A stretch of DNA of 64,000 bases from Fictibacillus nanhaiensis (lineage in GTDB: Bacteria; Bacillota; Bacilli; Bacillales; Fictibacillaceae), in the NCBI RefSeq assembly GCF_019801215.1, contig NZ_JAHVJO010000001.1, positions 930,001 to 994,000 of the forward strand, read 5' to 3'. A model generated the notes under the pieces. That model was not told where the DNA came from, did no database searches, and worked only from the letters and a program-made list of their open reading frames with translations. Shown here one piece after another: positions 18,387-26,898 of this stretch (position 1 is its first letter; each line of letters begins with the position of its first letter). Made by a program: the position numbers and the translations under genes.

Positions 18387-18448
18387 AAGTTCATCAAACC
18401 TCAGACGAACGATCCTATACGAGTTGCAGCACCCCGTTCGTAGATCAA

Positions 18449-19375
18449 TTATTTTATTTCTAATGCTTCTTCAATTTTTTCACGATTCTCGTAAATCCAT
18501 AGAAACATTTGTTTATTTGTATTAAAAAGGGATGAATCCTTACAGAAAAAAGCCATAAATATACTTTGAATACAAAGCATTACATGCCACATTGAATGGA
18601 CTTCAAAGGTGCTCAACGGATTTGCTTTTGAATATCCTCTTACTACTTGAGCAATAAACTTGTACCATGTCTGTCTGAGTTTATCGTCGCTAAAAACTTC
18701 ACTAAGTACACTTGTTGAGCAATAACAAATATCAAAGATTCTTACGTTAACCTCTGCAATTTCAAAATCAAGTACCCCTGTTATTTTTTCGTCTTTAAAA
18801 ACAAAATTGGAAACATGAGCATCTCGATGAATGAGTTGCTTAGGTAATTCTTTAGCCATCTTCTCAATGTCTGACTCTAATGACAGGAAGATGTTTTTTA
18901 AATGGTGATCTTCATGTACTTTCATTACTTCCTTGAAAGCCCAATCGTAAACGATTTGATGCAGATCTCGATCTGGAAATTTATCCGCTAATTCTAATGA
19001 AACTCTTTTTAAACTTTTATGTAGAAAGCCGATTGTCTCACCAAGAGAATTGGGTATGAAAGAAGTTTCCAAACCATCTTTAGCTTGTATGATGTCTCCG
19101 TCTATATATTCATAGATAACGTGGAGATCTTGATTATGTGTAAAAGTATAGTCTCCAGTTGGGCTTAGGACAGGCATCTGGACTTTAAATTGTTCACTAT
19201 CTAATTCTTTTAACAGTGAAAGTTCTGTGTGGGCTTTTTGGACATTTTCTTTTTTCTTTATGATGTATTTACTTTTTTTGGTCTTGATTAACGAAACCCG
19301 TGGAGATAGCTCTGTCCATTCCTCGACTTCAAGACCCCATTGCTCTGGAATTTGAATTAAACCATTAACTGTCAT
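18449..19375 (-). CDS. APH-family phosphotransferase
   Basis: A 308-residue kinase-like protein of the aminoglycoside phosphotransferase/homoserine kinase II superfamily. The catalytic loop is LIHRDAHVSNFVF (HxDxxxxN) and the metal-binding loop is ITGVLDFEIAEVNVRIFDICY (DFE). The N-terminal lobe carries SKYIIKKKENV as the likely ATP-binding Lys strand. AGGGG precedes the ATG. Substrate unknown; many relatives phosphorylate small metabolites rather than antibiotics. It lies 42 bp after a uridine-kinase-like gene and is probably cotranscribed with it. Confidence 0.85.
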   Translation of the reverse strand: MTVNGLIQIPEQWGLEVEEWTELSPRVSLIKTKKSKYIIKKKENVQKAHTELSLLKELDSEQFKVQMPVLSPTGDYTFTHNQDLHVIYEYIDGDIIQAKDGLETSFIPNSLGETIGFLHKSLKRVSLELADKFPDRDLHQIVYDWAFKEVMKVHEDHHLKNIFLSLESDIEKMAKELPKQLIHRDAHVSNFVFKDEKITGVLDFEIAEVNVRIFDICYCSTSVLSEVFSDDKLRQTWYKFIAQVVRGYSKANPLSTFEVHSMWHVMLCIQSIFMAFFCKDSSLFNTNKQMFLWIYENREKIEEALEIK

Positions 19376-19417
19376 TGTTGTATCCCCTGTCTATATTTGA
19401 TCAATTGCGCCCATATC

Positions 19418-20029
19418 TTATAAAGTTCCACAAATAACGAGGTCAGCTCTTAAAAACGGTTTATGCGACTCTACATAAATGTCTTCTGAAATCATCCAAT
19501 TACCTTCCCACATTGCACGTGCATCTTCTCCGTCCCTTGCAAGACCTCTTGAAAGTCTGATTTCTCGTGGACAATCTACCCAAATTTTGATGTCATATTT
19601 ATCTTCTAATTCTTGTCGGATGGCATAAATCCCTTCGATTATCACAATGCCACCAACAGAAACAGTATGCCATTCTTCTAGTTTATCAGTTTCCCAATCA
19701 TACCGTTGATAATGTCCATCTCTTCCTTGTTTTATTGGTTCTAGTACCTGTTTTAGAAGACGCTTCCAATCAAAATCAGCACCGATAGGTTTTTTTGAAG
19801 GATGTGTATTTATAATGTTAGAAGAAGGACGATAAAAATCATCCATGTGAACAATAGTTATAGTAGATAGATTTTCTTTTAACTTGTAAGCGAATGTACT
19901 TTTACCAGAACCTCCACATCCATCTATTCCAATCAGCAAAGTAGATTGCTTTTTAGATTTGTCGTTAATAACATTTACGCACTGTTGAATAGAATTAGGT
20001 TGCCCCTTCATTATGTTAAAGTCACTCAT
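19418..20029 (-). CDS. Uridine kinase-like P-loop nucleoside kinase
   Basis: A 203-residue P-loop kinase. Walker A is GIDGCGGSGKST. VHMDDFYRP carries the DDF motif typical of uridine kinase-like enzymes, followed by DFDWKRLL and IVIIEGIYAI. The lid region holds SRGLARDGEDARAMWEGNW. ATG 20029 is chosen because GGGGGATT precedes it; nine upstream codons are in frame. The nucleoside or other substrate is not certain. Confidence 0.82.
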   Translation of the reverse strand: MSDFNIMKGQPNSIQQCVNVINDKSKKQSTLLIGIDGCGGSGKSTFAYKLKENLSTITIVHMDDFYRPSSNIINTHPSKKPIGADFDWKRLLKQVLEPIKQGRDGHYQRYDWETDKLEEWHTVSVGGIVIIEGIYAIRQELEDKYDIKIWVDCPREIRLSRGLARDGEDARAMWEGNWMISEDIYVESHKPFLRADLVICGTL

Positions 20030-20121
20030 CACTAATCCCCCATTCCTCTTCAACATTTTCTGCCCGCTTCTTTAATACCAATTATTTCAAATTTTTTAAA
20101 TGAACTCAATATATATATCTA

Positions 20122-20156
20122 AAAAAAAGATGCGTTCCATTGTCTCGAAACGCACC
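20122..20156 (-). terminator. Minus-strand terminator in gap upstream of the kinase
   Basis: Stem TGCGTT/AACGCA with loop, then TCTTTTTTTT on the minus strand. It lies about 200 bp beyond the GNAT stop at 20352. The rest of the 20030-20351 gap is AT-rich and without a recognisable gene. Confidence 0.65.
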
Positions 20157-20351
20157 AGAAATACATTCTTTAATTGAAAAAGAAAACTTACAACCAATTC
20201 TTTAATGACACATTTGCACGAACTTAGTCCGTATTAATACATTTAACAATTCATTAACAACCTCTTGTCCCGATCCTTAAATTATTCATTTATATCCTCA
20301 TAACCTTTTCCTTATAGCACCCTTAAAATTGAGATATTTTTTAGCCATTCT

Positions 20352-20891
20352 TCACTTAGTCCTCGTTATTGTATTATATTCTTCTTGAAGCATTCCCATA
20401 AGAATTTCATCAGAGTATGTATTGTTCATATAAAGGGATTGCCTCAATACCCCTTCTTTTTTGAATCCTGCTTTTTCATATGCTTTAATACCTCGAATGT
20501 TATGAGAATATACCTCTAATTCCAATCGATTAAGCTTTAGTTCTTCAAAAGTAAATTTTTGTGCAAGTTTAGTTGCTTCAGTACCATAACCTTTGTTAAT
20601 CATGTTTTTATTATGAAGCGATATTCTAAAACCTGCCTTTTTGTTGCCTTGATCTATATCTACTACAGCTAATTCACCTATAACTTCATTATTCTCCAAT
20701 AAACAAATGACAAAATCATAACGTGCGGGGTCTTCATTAAACTGTTTATAACTTTTGATAATTTCATCCCTAGTAAATGACCTACGAGTGCCAGTCATAT
20801 ATAGAAACTCTTCATTCTGACACGACTTAAAAATGCTTTCTATATCTTCATCTTTTACAGATCTTAAATATAGAGATTTCCCCTTAATCAT
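20352..20891 (-). CDS. RimJ/RimL-type GNAT N-acetyltransferase
   Basis: A 179-residue GNAT: starts LYLRSVKDEDIESIF, has VIGELAVVDID, the CoA-binding stretch NKNMINKGYGTEATKLAQKFTFEELKLNRLELEVYSHNIRGIKAYEKAGFKKEGVLRQ, and a C-terminal DEILMGML. This order is that of the RimJ/RimL group that acetylates protein N-termini or small amines. AAAGGAG precedes the ATG. The 20892-21178 gap downstream of the neighbouring gene holds no gene. Confidence 0.88.
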   Translation of the reverse strand: MIKGKSLYLRSVKDEDIESIFKSCQNEEFLYMTGTRRSFTRDEIIKSYKQFNEDPARYDFVICLLENNEVIGELAVVDIDQGNKKAGFRISLHNKNMINKGYGTEATKLAQKFTFEELKLNRLELEVYSHNIRGIKAYEKAGFKKEGVLRQSLYMNNTYSDEILMGMLQEEYNTITRTK

Positions 20892-21178
20892 CGTAATATC
20901 TCCTTTTTTTACTTATAATAGTACAAATTCTTCAACAATTTGATAATTACCCTTTCACTATTCCCGCTATGTTTGTTGCGTTATGATTGCCTATGCAGCA
21001 AACGGGATTGAGAAGTATAAAAATATTGTTCATTTATGTATAGATGGTTAAAGATTGTAAAGCCCAAATTCTTAGCAATACCTTTACGAAACTGAGGTTT
21101 TTTAGTTTTTTCATTAATAGTCTTGAATCATTTAGTTTTGAATCTTATTAATTTTCTCTCTTCTGTCTATTACTTTCA

Positions 21179-21649
21179 TTAACGAGTTGAAGGCCACGAA
21201 CCTTGCATTTTTCTTAATTGCATAATCTGACCTGTATGATATGCATCATGAAGCATGATGTCTAGGAGTTTTCTATCAAGTAAATTTTGATCTAGTTCAC
21301 GGTCGGAAAGTGTACTTAGTGTCTGTCTTAAATTACGTTGAGCGTTATTGGCACGTTCAACAACGTCCTTCCATTCCTTTTCGTCACTGGATGGTTGGAT
21401 AAGATAAAAGGTTTGATCCCCATCGAGGTGATGTGTCCACTCACGGTCTTCCAGGTTTGCAGTAAGTCTCTCCTTGTAATAAATGAGATGATTAACGTTT
21501 TCCCATATATTCTTAGTTGTTTCTCCCGCTGGTTTCCACATGGCCTGTTCTGCTGTAAGTCCTTCTACGGCATGTTTAAACGGTGCATACCAACTCTCTT
21601 TATCGAAAGTCGAATCTAGTACTTCTATGAGGAAATTAGTTCGTTCCAA
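21179..21649 (-). CDS. DinB/YfiT-like four-helix metalloprotein
   Basis: About 156 residues with the DinB-fold metal site: first His in NVNHLIYYKERL and the paired HDAYHTGQIMQLRKMQG at the C-terminus. Members are putative metal-dependent thiol transferases of the bacillithiol/mycothiol type. The ORF begins at a TTG (21667) that overlaps the ribosome site AAGGAG; the TTG at 21649, 9 nt further, is the better start. Substrate unknown; a bacillithiol link is only a family-level inference. Confidence 0.85.
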   Translation of the reverse strand: MERTNFLIEVLDSTFDKESWYAPFKHAVEGLTAEQAMWKPAGETTKNIWENVNHLIYYKERLTANLEDREWTHHLDGDQTFYLIQPSSDEKEWKDVVERANNAQRNLRQTLSTLSDRELDQNLLDRKLLDIMLHDAYHTGQIMQLRKMQGSWPSTR

Positions 21650-21896
21650 GTTGATCTTCTCCTTCAATATTTATTTAATATACCTTCTTCACCATTCAGT
21701 CTCCGTTCGCCTATTATCTATCAAATTGTATATTCCATTAAATGAACGCGTTCCTGCTAGAGATACAACTTGCTAGAAGAACTTAAATAAATATAGCTTT
21801 CAGCAATTCTATAAATTCTACATGTTGAAAAACCAGCTAACTTAATAGTCACTGGTTCATATGATAACGCTATGTCTTAAAAAAATGCTTTATAGA

Positions 21897-22244
21897 TTAA
21901 AGAGAACTTGAAGCCTGGCTGACCAATGACACTAGCTGGTCTGAATTAAACGTATCCCCTTTACGCAACTTCAGTGTTTTTCTTTCTGGTGGACCATTGA
22001 ACATATCTTCTGGCAGCTCAAGCGCAGCAGCATTAAAGATGGTAAAGCTGACCGCGTCTTTTGATGTCGAGATAACCGCAGCATATTTTCCGTTTTTCAA
22101 AAAATGAGGTTTTTTATATTGAATTCTTTCCTTCACATCTGGTATAGCCTGATGAACAACCTTTCGCAGATTCGTAGACAGTTCACCTTGCCATGGATCT
22201 TTTAGTGTTTTAATAAAATCCGTTACTTCCTGATTCATTTTCAT
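21897..22244 (-). CDS. DUF1801 domain protein
   Basis: A 115-residue protein of the YdhG-like DUF1801 family: VTDFIKTLKDPWQGELSTNLRKVVHQAIPDVKERIQYKKPHFLKNGKYAAVIS, then AVSFTIFNAAALELPEDMF and a C-terminal RKTLKLRKGDTF. AAAGGAGAG precedes the ATG. Function unknown. It is oriented with the ECF42-type genes and 80 bp downstream of the YCII gene, so it may belong to that operon. Confidence 0.75.
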   Translation of the reverse strand: MKMNQEVTDFIKTLKDPWQGELSTNLRKVVHQAIPDVKERIQYKKPHFLKNGKYAAVISTSKDAVSFTIFNAAALELPEDMFNGPPERKTLKLRKGDTFNSDQLVSLVSQASSSL

Positions 22245-22323
22245 TACTCTCCTTTACCTTCATAGTGTTTTGTAAGTACGTTTCGTCTTTTTACTAAAGC
22301 AACGAGTAAACGGTGTAAAAAAT

Positions 22324-22746
22324 TTATAAGTTTTTTAACAGGTTGAACTGTTCTTCTAAATGAGCTTTCATTGGGTCATGTATAGGTTCCGTTTCCTCTT
22401 CCAGCTTCCGTATCTCGATTTCAAACAACCCCATTCCTTTTGGAACCGGCATCTGTAGTGCCCATTCTGCTGCTTCAACCTCTGAACTTACTTCTATCAG
22501 AGTAAATGATGCAATCATCTCTTGTTCTGTTGAGAAAGGGCCGGCGTTCACTTCAGGCTTTCCACCATGTGATGGATATACGATCTTGACCCCAGAGGAG
22601 CTAGGGTGGAGCTTCTCTGCACCAAGCAACACTCCAGCTCTGGCTAATGTCTTCTTATACGCTTTTACGGCATTGTCATATTCCGGGCTATATTTTACAC
22701 CCGCCTCTGTATAACCTGTTGCTTTAACTATTAACATATATCTCAT
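22324..22746 (-). CDS. YCII/DGPF-family protein (ECF42-associated)
   Basis: A 140-residue YCII-domain protein (RYMLIVKATGYTEAGVKYSPEYDNAVKAYKKTLARAGVLLGAEKLHPSSSGVKI). The signature that names the DGPF family reads AGPF here (EVNAGPFSTEQEMIASFTLIEV), so the Asp is replaced by Ala. GGAGGAAAACAAAA precedes the ATG. It lies 109 bp downstream of an ECF sigma gene, and a second, canonical DGPF gene lies upstream of that sigma gene. Such proteins typically accompany ECF42 sigma factors; their biochemistry is not settled. Confidence 0.88.
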   Translation of the reverse strand: MRYMLIVKATGYTEAGVKYSPEYDNAVKAYKKTLARAGVLLGAEKLHPSSSGVKIVYPSHGGKPEVNAGPFSTEQEMIASFTLIEVSSEVEAAEWALQMPVPKGMGLFEIEIRKLEEETEPIHDPMKAHLEEQFNLLKNL

Positions 22747-22855
22747 TTTTGTTTTCCTCCTTATAGGAAGATAACTTTGACAGCAGCTGGACTGCTATTA
22801 CCCTTCCTACTATGACGACGAACGGAAACCTCTGTCATCGACAATCATCGAAAAA

Positions 22856-24121
22856 TTAAGTTGAAATTTTAGATTTACATGCTATTGCCCGGTTTAGTAA
22901 AAGTTCCTTCTCACGGTCATTACGGGTCATCAACGACGCACGTTCAAATTCTGCGCGTGCTTCATCGAACCGCTCTAGCTTGATGAGTAGATCACCTCGA
23001 ACACTAGGCAACAGATGATATTCCTTTAATAAAGGTTCGTCTTTCAGTTCATCGACGATTTGTAGTCCAAAGGAGGGTCCAAACGCCATGGATATGGCAA
23101 CCGCCCGATTTAACTCGACGATCGGTGATGGAGTTACTCTAGACAGTGCTTCGTAAAGAGCTGCAATGCGGATCCAATCGGTTGCATCTGCAGTAGGAGC
23201 TTTTGCATGACAGGCAGAAATCGCAGCCTGCAATGCGTATGGTCCGAGCGCACGTCCAAGTTTCTGGCATCGCTCAAGTGCTGCTAATCCGCGGCGAATC
23301 AAGAGGTGATCCCACTGGGCGCGGTTTTGGTCCATGAGAAGCACGGGTTCACCTGTAGCACTAACCCGAGTTTTAAGACGTGAAGATTGTATTTCCATTA
23401 AAGCAACCAGTCCGTGAACTTCAGATTCTTGAGGTGCAATCTCTGCAAGTACGCGACCAAGTCTGAGTGCCTCCTGACATAGAAGTGGCCGAATCCAGTG
23501 ATCCCCAATCGTAGCTGAATACCCTTCATTGAACATCAGGTAAATGACTTCGAGTACTGCAGACAGTCGTTCATTACGTTCTTCTCCTGTTGGTACATCA
23601 AAAGGAACTTTTTCAGCCTTCAGTGTTCTTTTTGCCCTAACAATTCGCTGAGCGATCGTGGTCTCGCCAACCAGGAAAGAGCGGGCAATTTCATTTGTCG
23701 TTAGTCCGCATAATAGGCGGAGCGTAAGAGCAACTCGTGAATCTTGGGATAACACTGGATGACACGTCATGAAAATTAAACGAAGGAGATCGTCACCAAT
23801 CTCCTCGTCCAAAGCACGATCTGCTTCTTCCTCTGTATATAGCTCCATACTGCGGGCCATCTCAACATACTTCTGATCGCGCAACTTCAATCTTCGAATA
23901 AAATCAATCCCGCGCCGCTTTGCCGTTGTCATCAGCCATGCACCAGGATTATCTGGAATTCCGATCTCCGGCCAACGTTCTAATGCGATTATCAATGCCT
24001 CTTGAGCAAGATCCTCTGCAAGACCAACGTCCCGTACCATTCGGGTTAAGCTAGCAATTATTTTTGCCGACTCCATCCTCCATATCGCATCAATGGTTCT
24101 ATGTGTTTGAGACAATGTCAC
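22856..24121 (-). CDS. ECF42-type RNA polymerase sigma factor with TPR-like C-terminus
   Basis: About 421 residues. The N-terminal sigma2 domain has DVGLAEDLAQEALIIALERWPEIGIPDNPGAWLMTTAKRRGIDFIRR. Sigma4 has RLLCGLTTNEIARSFLVGETTIAQRIVRAKRTLK. A long C-terminal extension (about 240 residues) carries the ECF42 hallmarks, including LEVIYLMFNEGYSA and a helical repeat region ending RFDEARAEFERASLMTRNDREKELLL. The GTG at 24121 has GAGGAG 9 nt before it; the TTG at 24139 lies inside that site. The frame overlaps the upstream DGPF gene by 23 bp, so the two are coupled. No anti-sigma gene is seen, as usual for ECF42. Confidence 0.92.
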   Translation of the reverse strand: MTLSQTHRTIDAIWRMESAKIIASLTRMVRDVGLAEDLAQEALIIALERWPEIGIPDNPGAWLMTTAKRRGIDFIRRLKLRDQKYVEMARSMELYTEEEADRALDEEIGDDLLRLIFMTCHPVLSQDSRVALTLRLLCGLTTNEIARSFLVGETTIAQRIVRAKRTLKAEKVPFDVPTGEERNERLSAVLEVIYLMFNEGYSATIGDHWIRPLLCQEALRLGRVLAEIAPQESEVHGLVALMEIQSSRLKTRVSATGEPVLLMDQNRAQWDHLLIRRGLAALERCQKLGRALGPYALQAAISACHAKAPTADATDWIRIAALYEALSRVTPSPIVELNRAVAISMAFGPSFGLQIVDELKDEPLLKEYHLLPSVRGDLLIKLERFDEARAEFERASLMTRNDREKELLLNRAIACKSKIST

Positions 24122-24551
24122 GTTTTTTTTTCTCCTCAATCTGTTTTCGAAGTGTTGTTTCTTTTACCAGAAATTCGGAATTTCCCATTAAGTCCTCTGG
24201 TTCAAAAACCTGTCTGAGTTCAATTTCACCCTGCCCAAATCCATGAGGATCAGGCATCCTCATCGCCCATTCAATGGCTTCTTCCCTAGACTTAACTTCA
24301 ATCAGTGTGTATCCTGCGATTAGTTCCTTTGCTTCCGTAAACGGACCATCCATCACCTTTGGTTTTTCTCCAGGCTCTGGATAGGAAATTCGAATACCGT
24401 TGGAGCTCGGCTGCAGACCATCGGCTGCAAGTAATACACCTGCTTTTACCAATTCTTCGTTATATTTCTGCATGGCATCAATAAGTTCCTTGTTTGGCAT
24501 AACACCCGCTTCTGAATCGGTTGAAGCTTTCACAATCATCATGAATCTCAT
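24099..24551 (-). CDS. DGPF/YCII-family protein (ECF42 partner)
   Basis: A 150-residue YCII protein with the canonical motif VMDGPFTEAKELIAGYTLIEV and the start RFMMIVKASTDSEAGVMPNKELIDAMQKYNEELVKAGVLLAADGLQPSSNGIRI. The ribosome site TAGGAGGTC is strong. It is the first gene of the ECF42 module, and its 3' end overlaps the sigma gene. It is clearly paralogous to the gene at 22324. Confidence 0.93.
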   Translation of the reverse strand: MRFMMIVKASTDSEAGVMPNKELIDAMQKYNEELVKAGVLLAADGLQPSSNGIRISYPEPGEKPKVMDGPFTEAKELIAGYTLIEVKSREEAIEWAMRMPDPHGFGQGEIELRQVFEPEDLMGNSEFLVKETTLRKQIEEKKKRDIVSNT

Positions 24552-24677
24552 TTTGTTGACCTCCTAATGTTTTTTTTGAGTACTGTATCCAAAAAGTATA
24601 TTAAGTCCATAGATTACTAACTAACCTACAGCATTCACTTTAATATTTTCGTCGCCTGTAATTAAAATTCCTCTGGC

Positions 24678-25340
24678 TCAGTCGTTAGACACTTCAGTAC
24701 GCAATCTGCCTGCAAGAGCGGAGACCCACCCAAAAGCAACCATTCCAGCACATCCCATGATGACTCCAATCCAACTGTTTATTGCCATTCCCAAAACAAT
24801 CAGCAAAGGTGAAAGGATACCCGTTGTTATACAATAGATCTTCCAGCCATGAAGTCCCTGTGATGAAAACCGACGTGCAAAGATAAAGGTTGCCACAATT
24901 AGGGAGATAAAGGCGATAAAGAAAGCCATGGAGTGGAGAGCCGCATGGCCACTCATGGATGTAGGCATATGAGCAGGCGCACCTTCTGGAAAACCAAGAC
25001 CGGGATCTGGGCGAAATAATCCAGCGACAATCATACCAACCCCATAAATTCCGATGAGTAAAGCCCCCCATGTGCCACCTCTACTGCCTCGTAATAATTT
25101 ACGAAATCCAATAGCCGCTATCACTGCAAGCAACCCGGTAATGATGAAATTTGCGCTTTGAATCCAGCCTAGATCACCTAACGTTAAGGTACTGATAGCG
25201 TGGCGCTTTATATCGTATCCTGTACGTGTAAACGCTTGAACGATGGCCAATACGTAGAACAGCGGTGCAGAAACTACCCCACATATTAGAAGCCGTTTAA
25301 TAAAACTTTCATTTTTCTTTTTGACATAAGCGATTTGCAT
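24678..25340 (-). CDS. DUF998 integral membrane protein
   Basis: About 220 residues with six hydrophobic segments: LLICGVVSAPLFYVLAIVQAF, FIITGLLAVIAAIGF, WGALLIGIYGVGMIVAGLF, HSMAFFIAFISLIVATFIFA, IYCITTGILSPLLIVLGMA and WIGVIMGCAGMVAFGWVSALA. The HAISTLTLGDLGWIQ and FRPDPGLGFPEGAP stretches are typical of DUF998. ATG 25340 has AAAGGATG upstream; 20 earlier codons overlap the preceding gene. DUF998 genes commonly sit with ECF42 or alpha/beta hydrolase genes. Function unknown. Confidence 0.85.
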   Translation of the reverse strand: MQIAYVKKKNESFIKRLLICGVVSAPLFYVLAIVQAFTRTGYDIKRHAISTLTLGDLGWIQSANFIITGLLAVIAAIGFRKLLRGSRGGTWGALLIGIYGVGMIVAGLFRPDPGLGFPEGAPAHMPTSMSGHAALHSMAFFIAFISLIVATFIFARRFSSQGLHGWKIYCITTGILSPLLIVLGMAINSWIGVIMGCAGMVAFGWVSALAGRLRTEVSND

Positions 25341-25389
25341 ATTTATCCATCCTTTCTTGTTTTTAGAAGTTAAGCAAAAACATAACTCC

Positions 25390-26214
25390 TTACACTTCAA
25401 CGTAGTGTTTGTTCATAAAGAATGCTGAAAGCTCCGATGAAATGATTGTTGTATTCAATTTCTTTGTATGCCCAAGCCCCTTTTTACTCAACAGTTTCGC
25501 ATTGGGCAGCACTTTAGCAAGTTCTTGCGCACCATGACGCAGACCCGTGGGGCTTTCAATGCCTTCAAGCACGAGCGTAGGCATCGTGACTGAACTCCAC
25601 AATTTGGCAGGTAATGGTTTTCCGTCCATATATCCATCCAACAAAGCAGCATCATAAGGAAGTGTGTGAGCAACAGCCATCAGGTTAGACCACACACCTG
25701 GCATCATGCGCATTAAGCTAACAATGAAAGAAGGTGCACCCATGCCCTTTGTCATAAAGTACTTAATGGCCTCAGCTCTGCGATTATCTTTTATTAACTT
25801 ATGAACGTGCTGTTTAAAATCTTTTGGCGGCTTGTGACCCTCATCATTAACAACAAATGGAGGTTCGTGCAGCGCTAATTTCGTTATGTTTGCTCCATTG
25901 GCGGCTGCCTGCAGGGCAAGAACCGCCCCCGATGATAATCCCCAAACATATGCTGAGCCGCCTGCTGCATCAATAATTGCTTGAAGATCTTCAATCTCTC
26001 GTGCTATTGCATATTCTTGAGTGTCTCCGCTATCCCCACGGCCACGGCGATCATAGTTGTAGACCGTAAACTGTTCGGACAATAGATTTGCCAGCTTCAC
26101 CACTTCCGAAAATTTTCGGTAGCTAAACGCACCTGCTACCAGGACGAGTGCGGGTCCTTGACCAACTTTGTCATACACTATTCTTGTTCCGTCTTTTGAA
26201 ATTACAGTGTTCAT
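25390..26214 (-). CDS. Alpha/beta hydrolase
   Basis: A 274-residue alpha/beta hydrolase: the oxyanion region PALVLVAGAF, the strand YNYDRRGRGDSGDT, nucleophile elbow GLSSGAVLALQAAA (GxSxG Ser), the acid-bearing loop PTLVLEGIESPTG, and catalytic His in KKGLGHTKK. The acid may be Glu instead of Asp. AAGGAGAGAT precedes the ATG. It heads the run of ECF42-associated genes and lies 49 bp upstream of the DUF998 gene. Substrate unknown. Confidence 0.9.
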   Translation of the reverse strand: MNTVISKDGTRIVYDKVGQGPALVLVAGAFSYRKFSEVVKLANLLSEQFTVYNYDRRGRGDSGDTQEYAIAREIEDLQAIIDAAGGSAYVWGLSSGAVLALQAAANGANITKLALHEPPFVVNDEGHKPPKDFKQHVHKLIKDNRRAEAIKYFMTKGMGAPSFIVSLMRMMPGVWSNLMAVAHTLPYDAALLDGYMDGKPLPAKLWSSVTMPTLVLEGIESPTGLRHGAQELAKVLPNAKLLSKKGLGHTKKLNTTIISSELSAFFMNKHYVEV

Positions 26215-26333
26215 GGTATCTCTCCTTTGTCTTATGACAGATTACATTTTTAACTCTGAATTTGTTTCTTACTAAGACGACGAACCGATCTTGACACAAT
26301 CGACACATCCTCAAAAAAATTTTTCTCCTGGAA

Positions 26334-26720
26334 TTACTTTTTTCTTAAAGCTGAATAACCTAGCCCCATATAAATAATTCCAACACATAAAATAAATATT
26401 TCATATCTAATACCAAGCGATCCAAAAGAAATCAAAAAGAACCCAATCATTGTAACGCCAAGTATTATGTAAACGGATACAAAAATAGTAGACCAAATTT
26501 TGTTGTTAAGTTTGAAAACACCAAATACCGTAATACCGCCAAGAACTAGAGAAACTGGCAAAAGTATCATTGGGATCATATTGGACATATCATGTTCTGA
26601 GTGCAATGTCTCTGATAGACCCATTCCGATCCAAGACAATATTCCAAATCCTAATCCTAGAAAAACGGTTAACAGCCCAGCAATAACACCTAAAGTCTTT
26701 GTAAATATATATGGCTTCAC
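26334..26720 (-). CDS. Four-helix membrane protein, unknown
   Basis: A 128-residue protein with four hydrophobic segments (around 11-33, 48-68, 74-96 and 98-122) and a short ALRKK end. GTG start after AAGGTGATAAA. I do not recognise the family; it resembles small uncharacterised Bacillus membrane proteins. It is separated from both neighbours by more than 100 bp and is probably monocistronic. Confidence 0.65.
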   Translation of the reverse strand: MKPYIFTKTLGVIAGLLTVFLGLGFGILSWIGMGLSETLHSEHDMSNMIPMILLPVSLVLGGITVFGVFKLNNKIWSTIFVSVYIILGVTMIGFFLISFGSLGIRYEIFILCVGIIYMGLGYSALRKK

Positions 26721-26840
26721 TTTATCACCTTCTGTTTATATTAGTCCCTTCTATATATCCAATGAATTCTGTTAGTTTTCAAAATTTTTGAGGCTACCCA
26801 TAATCCTCAGCACCTTCCAGTACATTTTTTCTCCTTCAAA

Positions 26841-26873
26841 GCAAAGAATCCTATACGTGAAGTACAGGATTCT
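26841..26873 (-). terminator. Probable terminator after the beta-lactamase
   Basis: Stem AGAATCCT/AGGATTCT on the minus strand with a weak T-tail (TTTGCTTTG). Confidence 0.55.
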
Positions 26874-26898
26874 GACTAGGGACTAAAGGAATGGTAGA

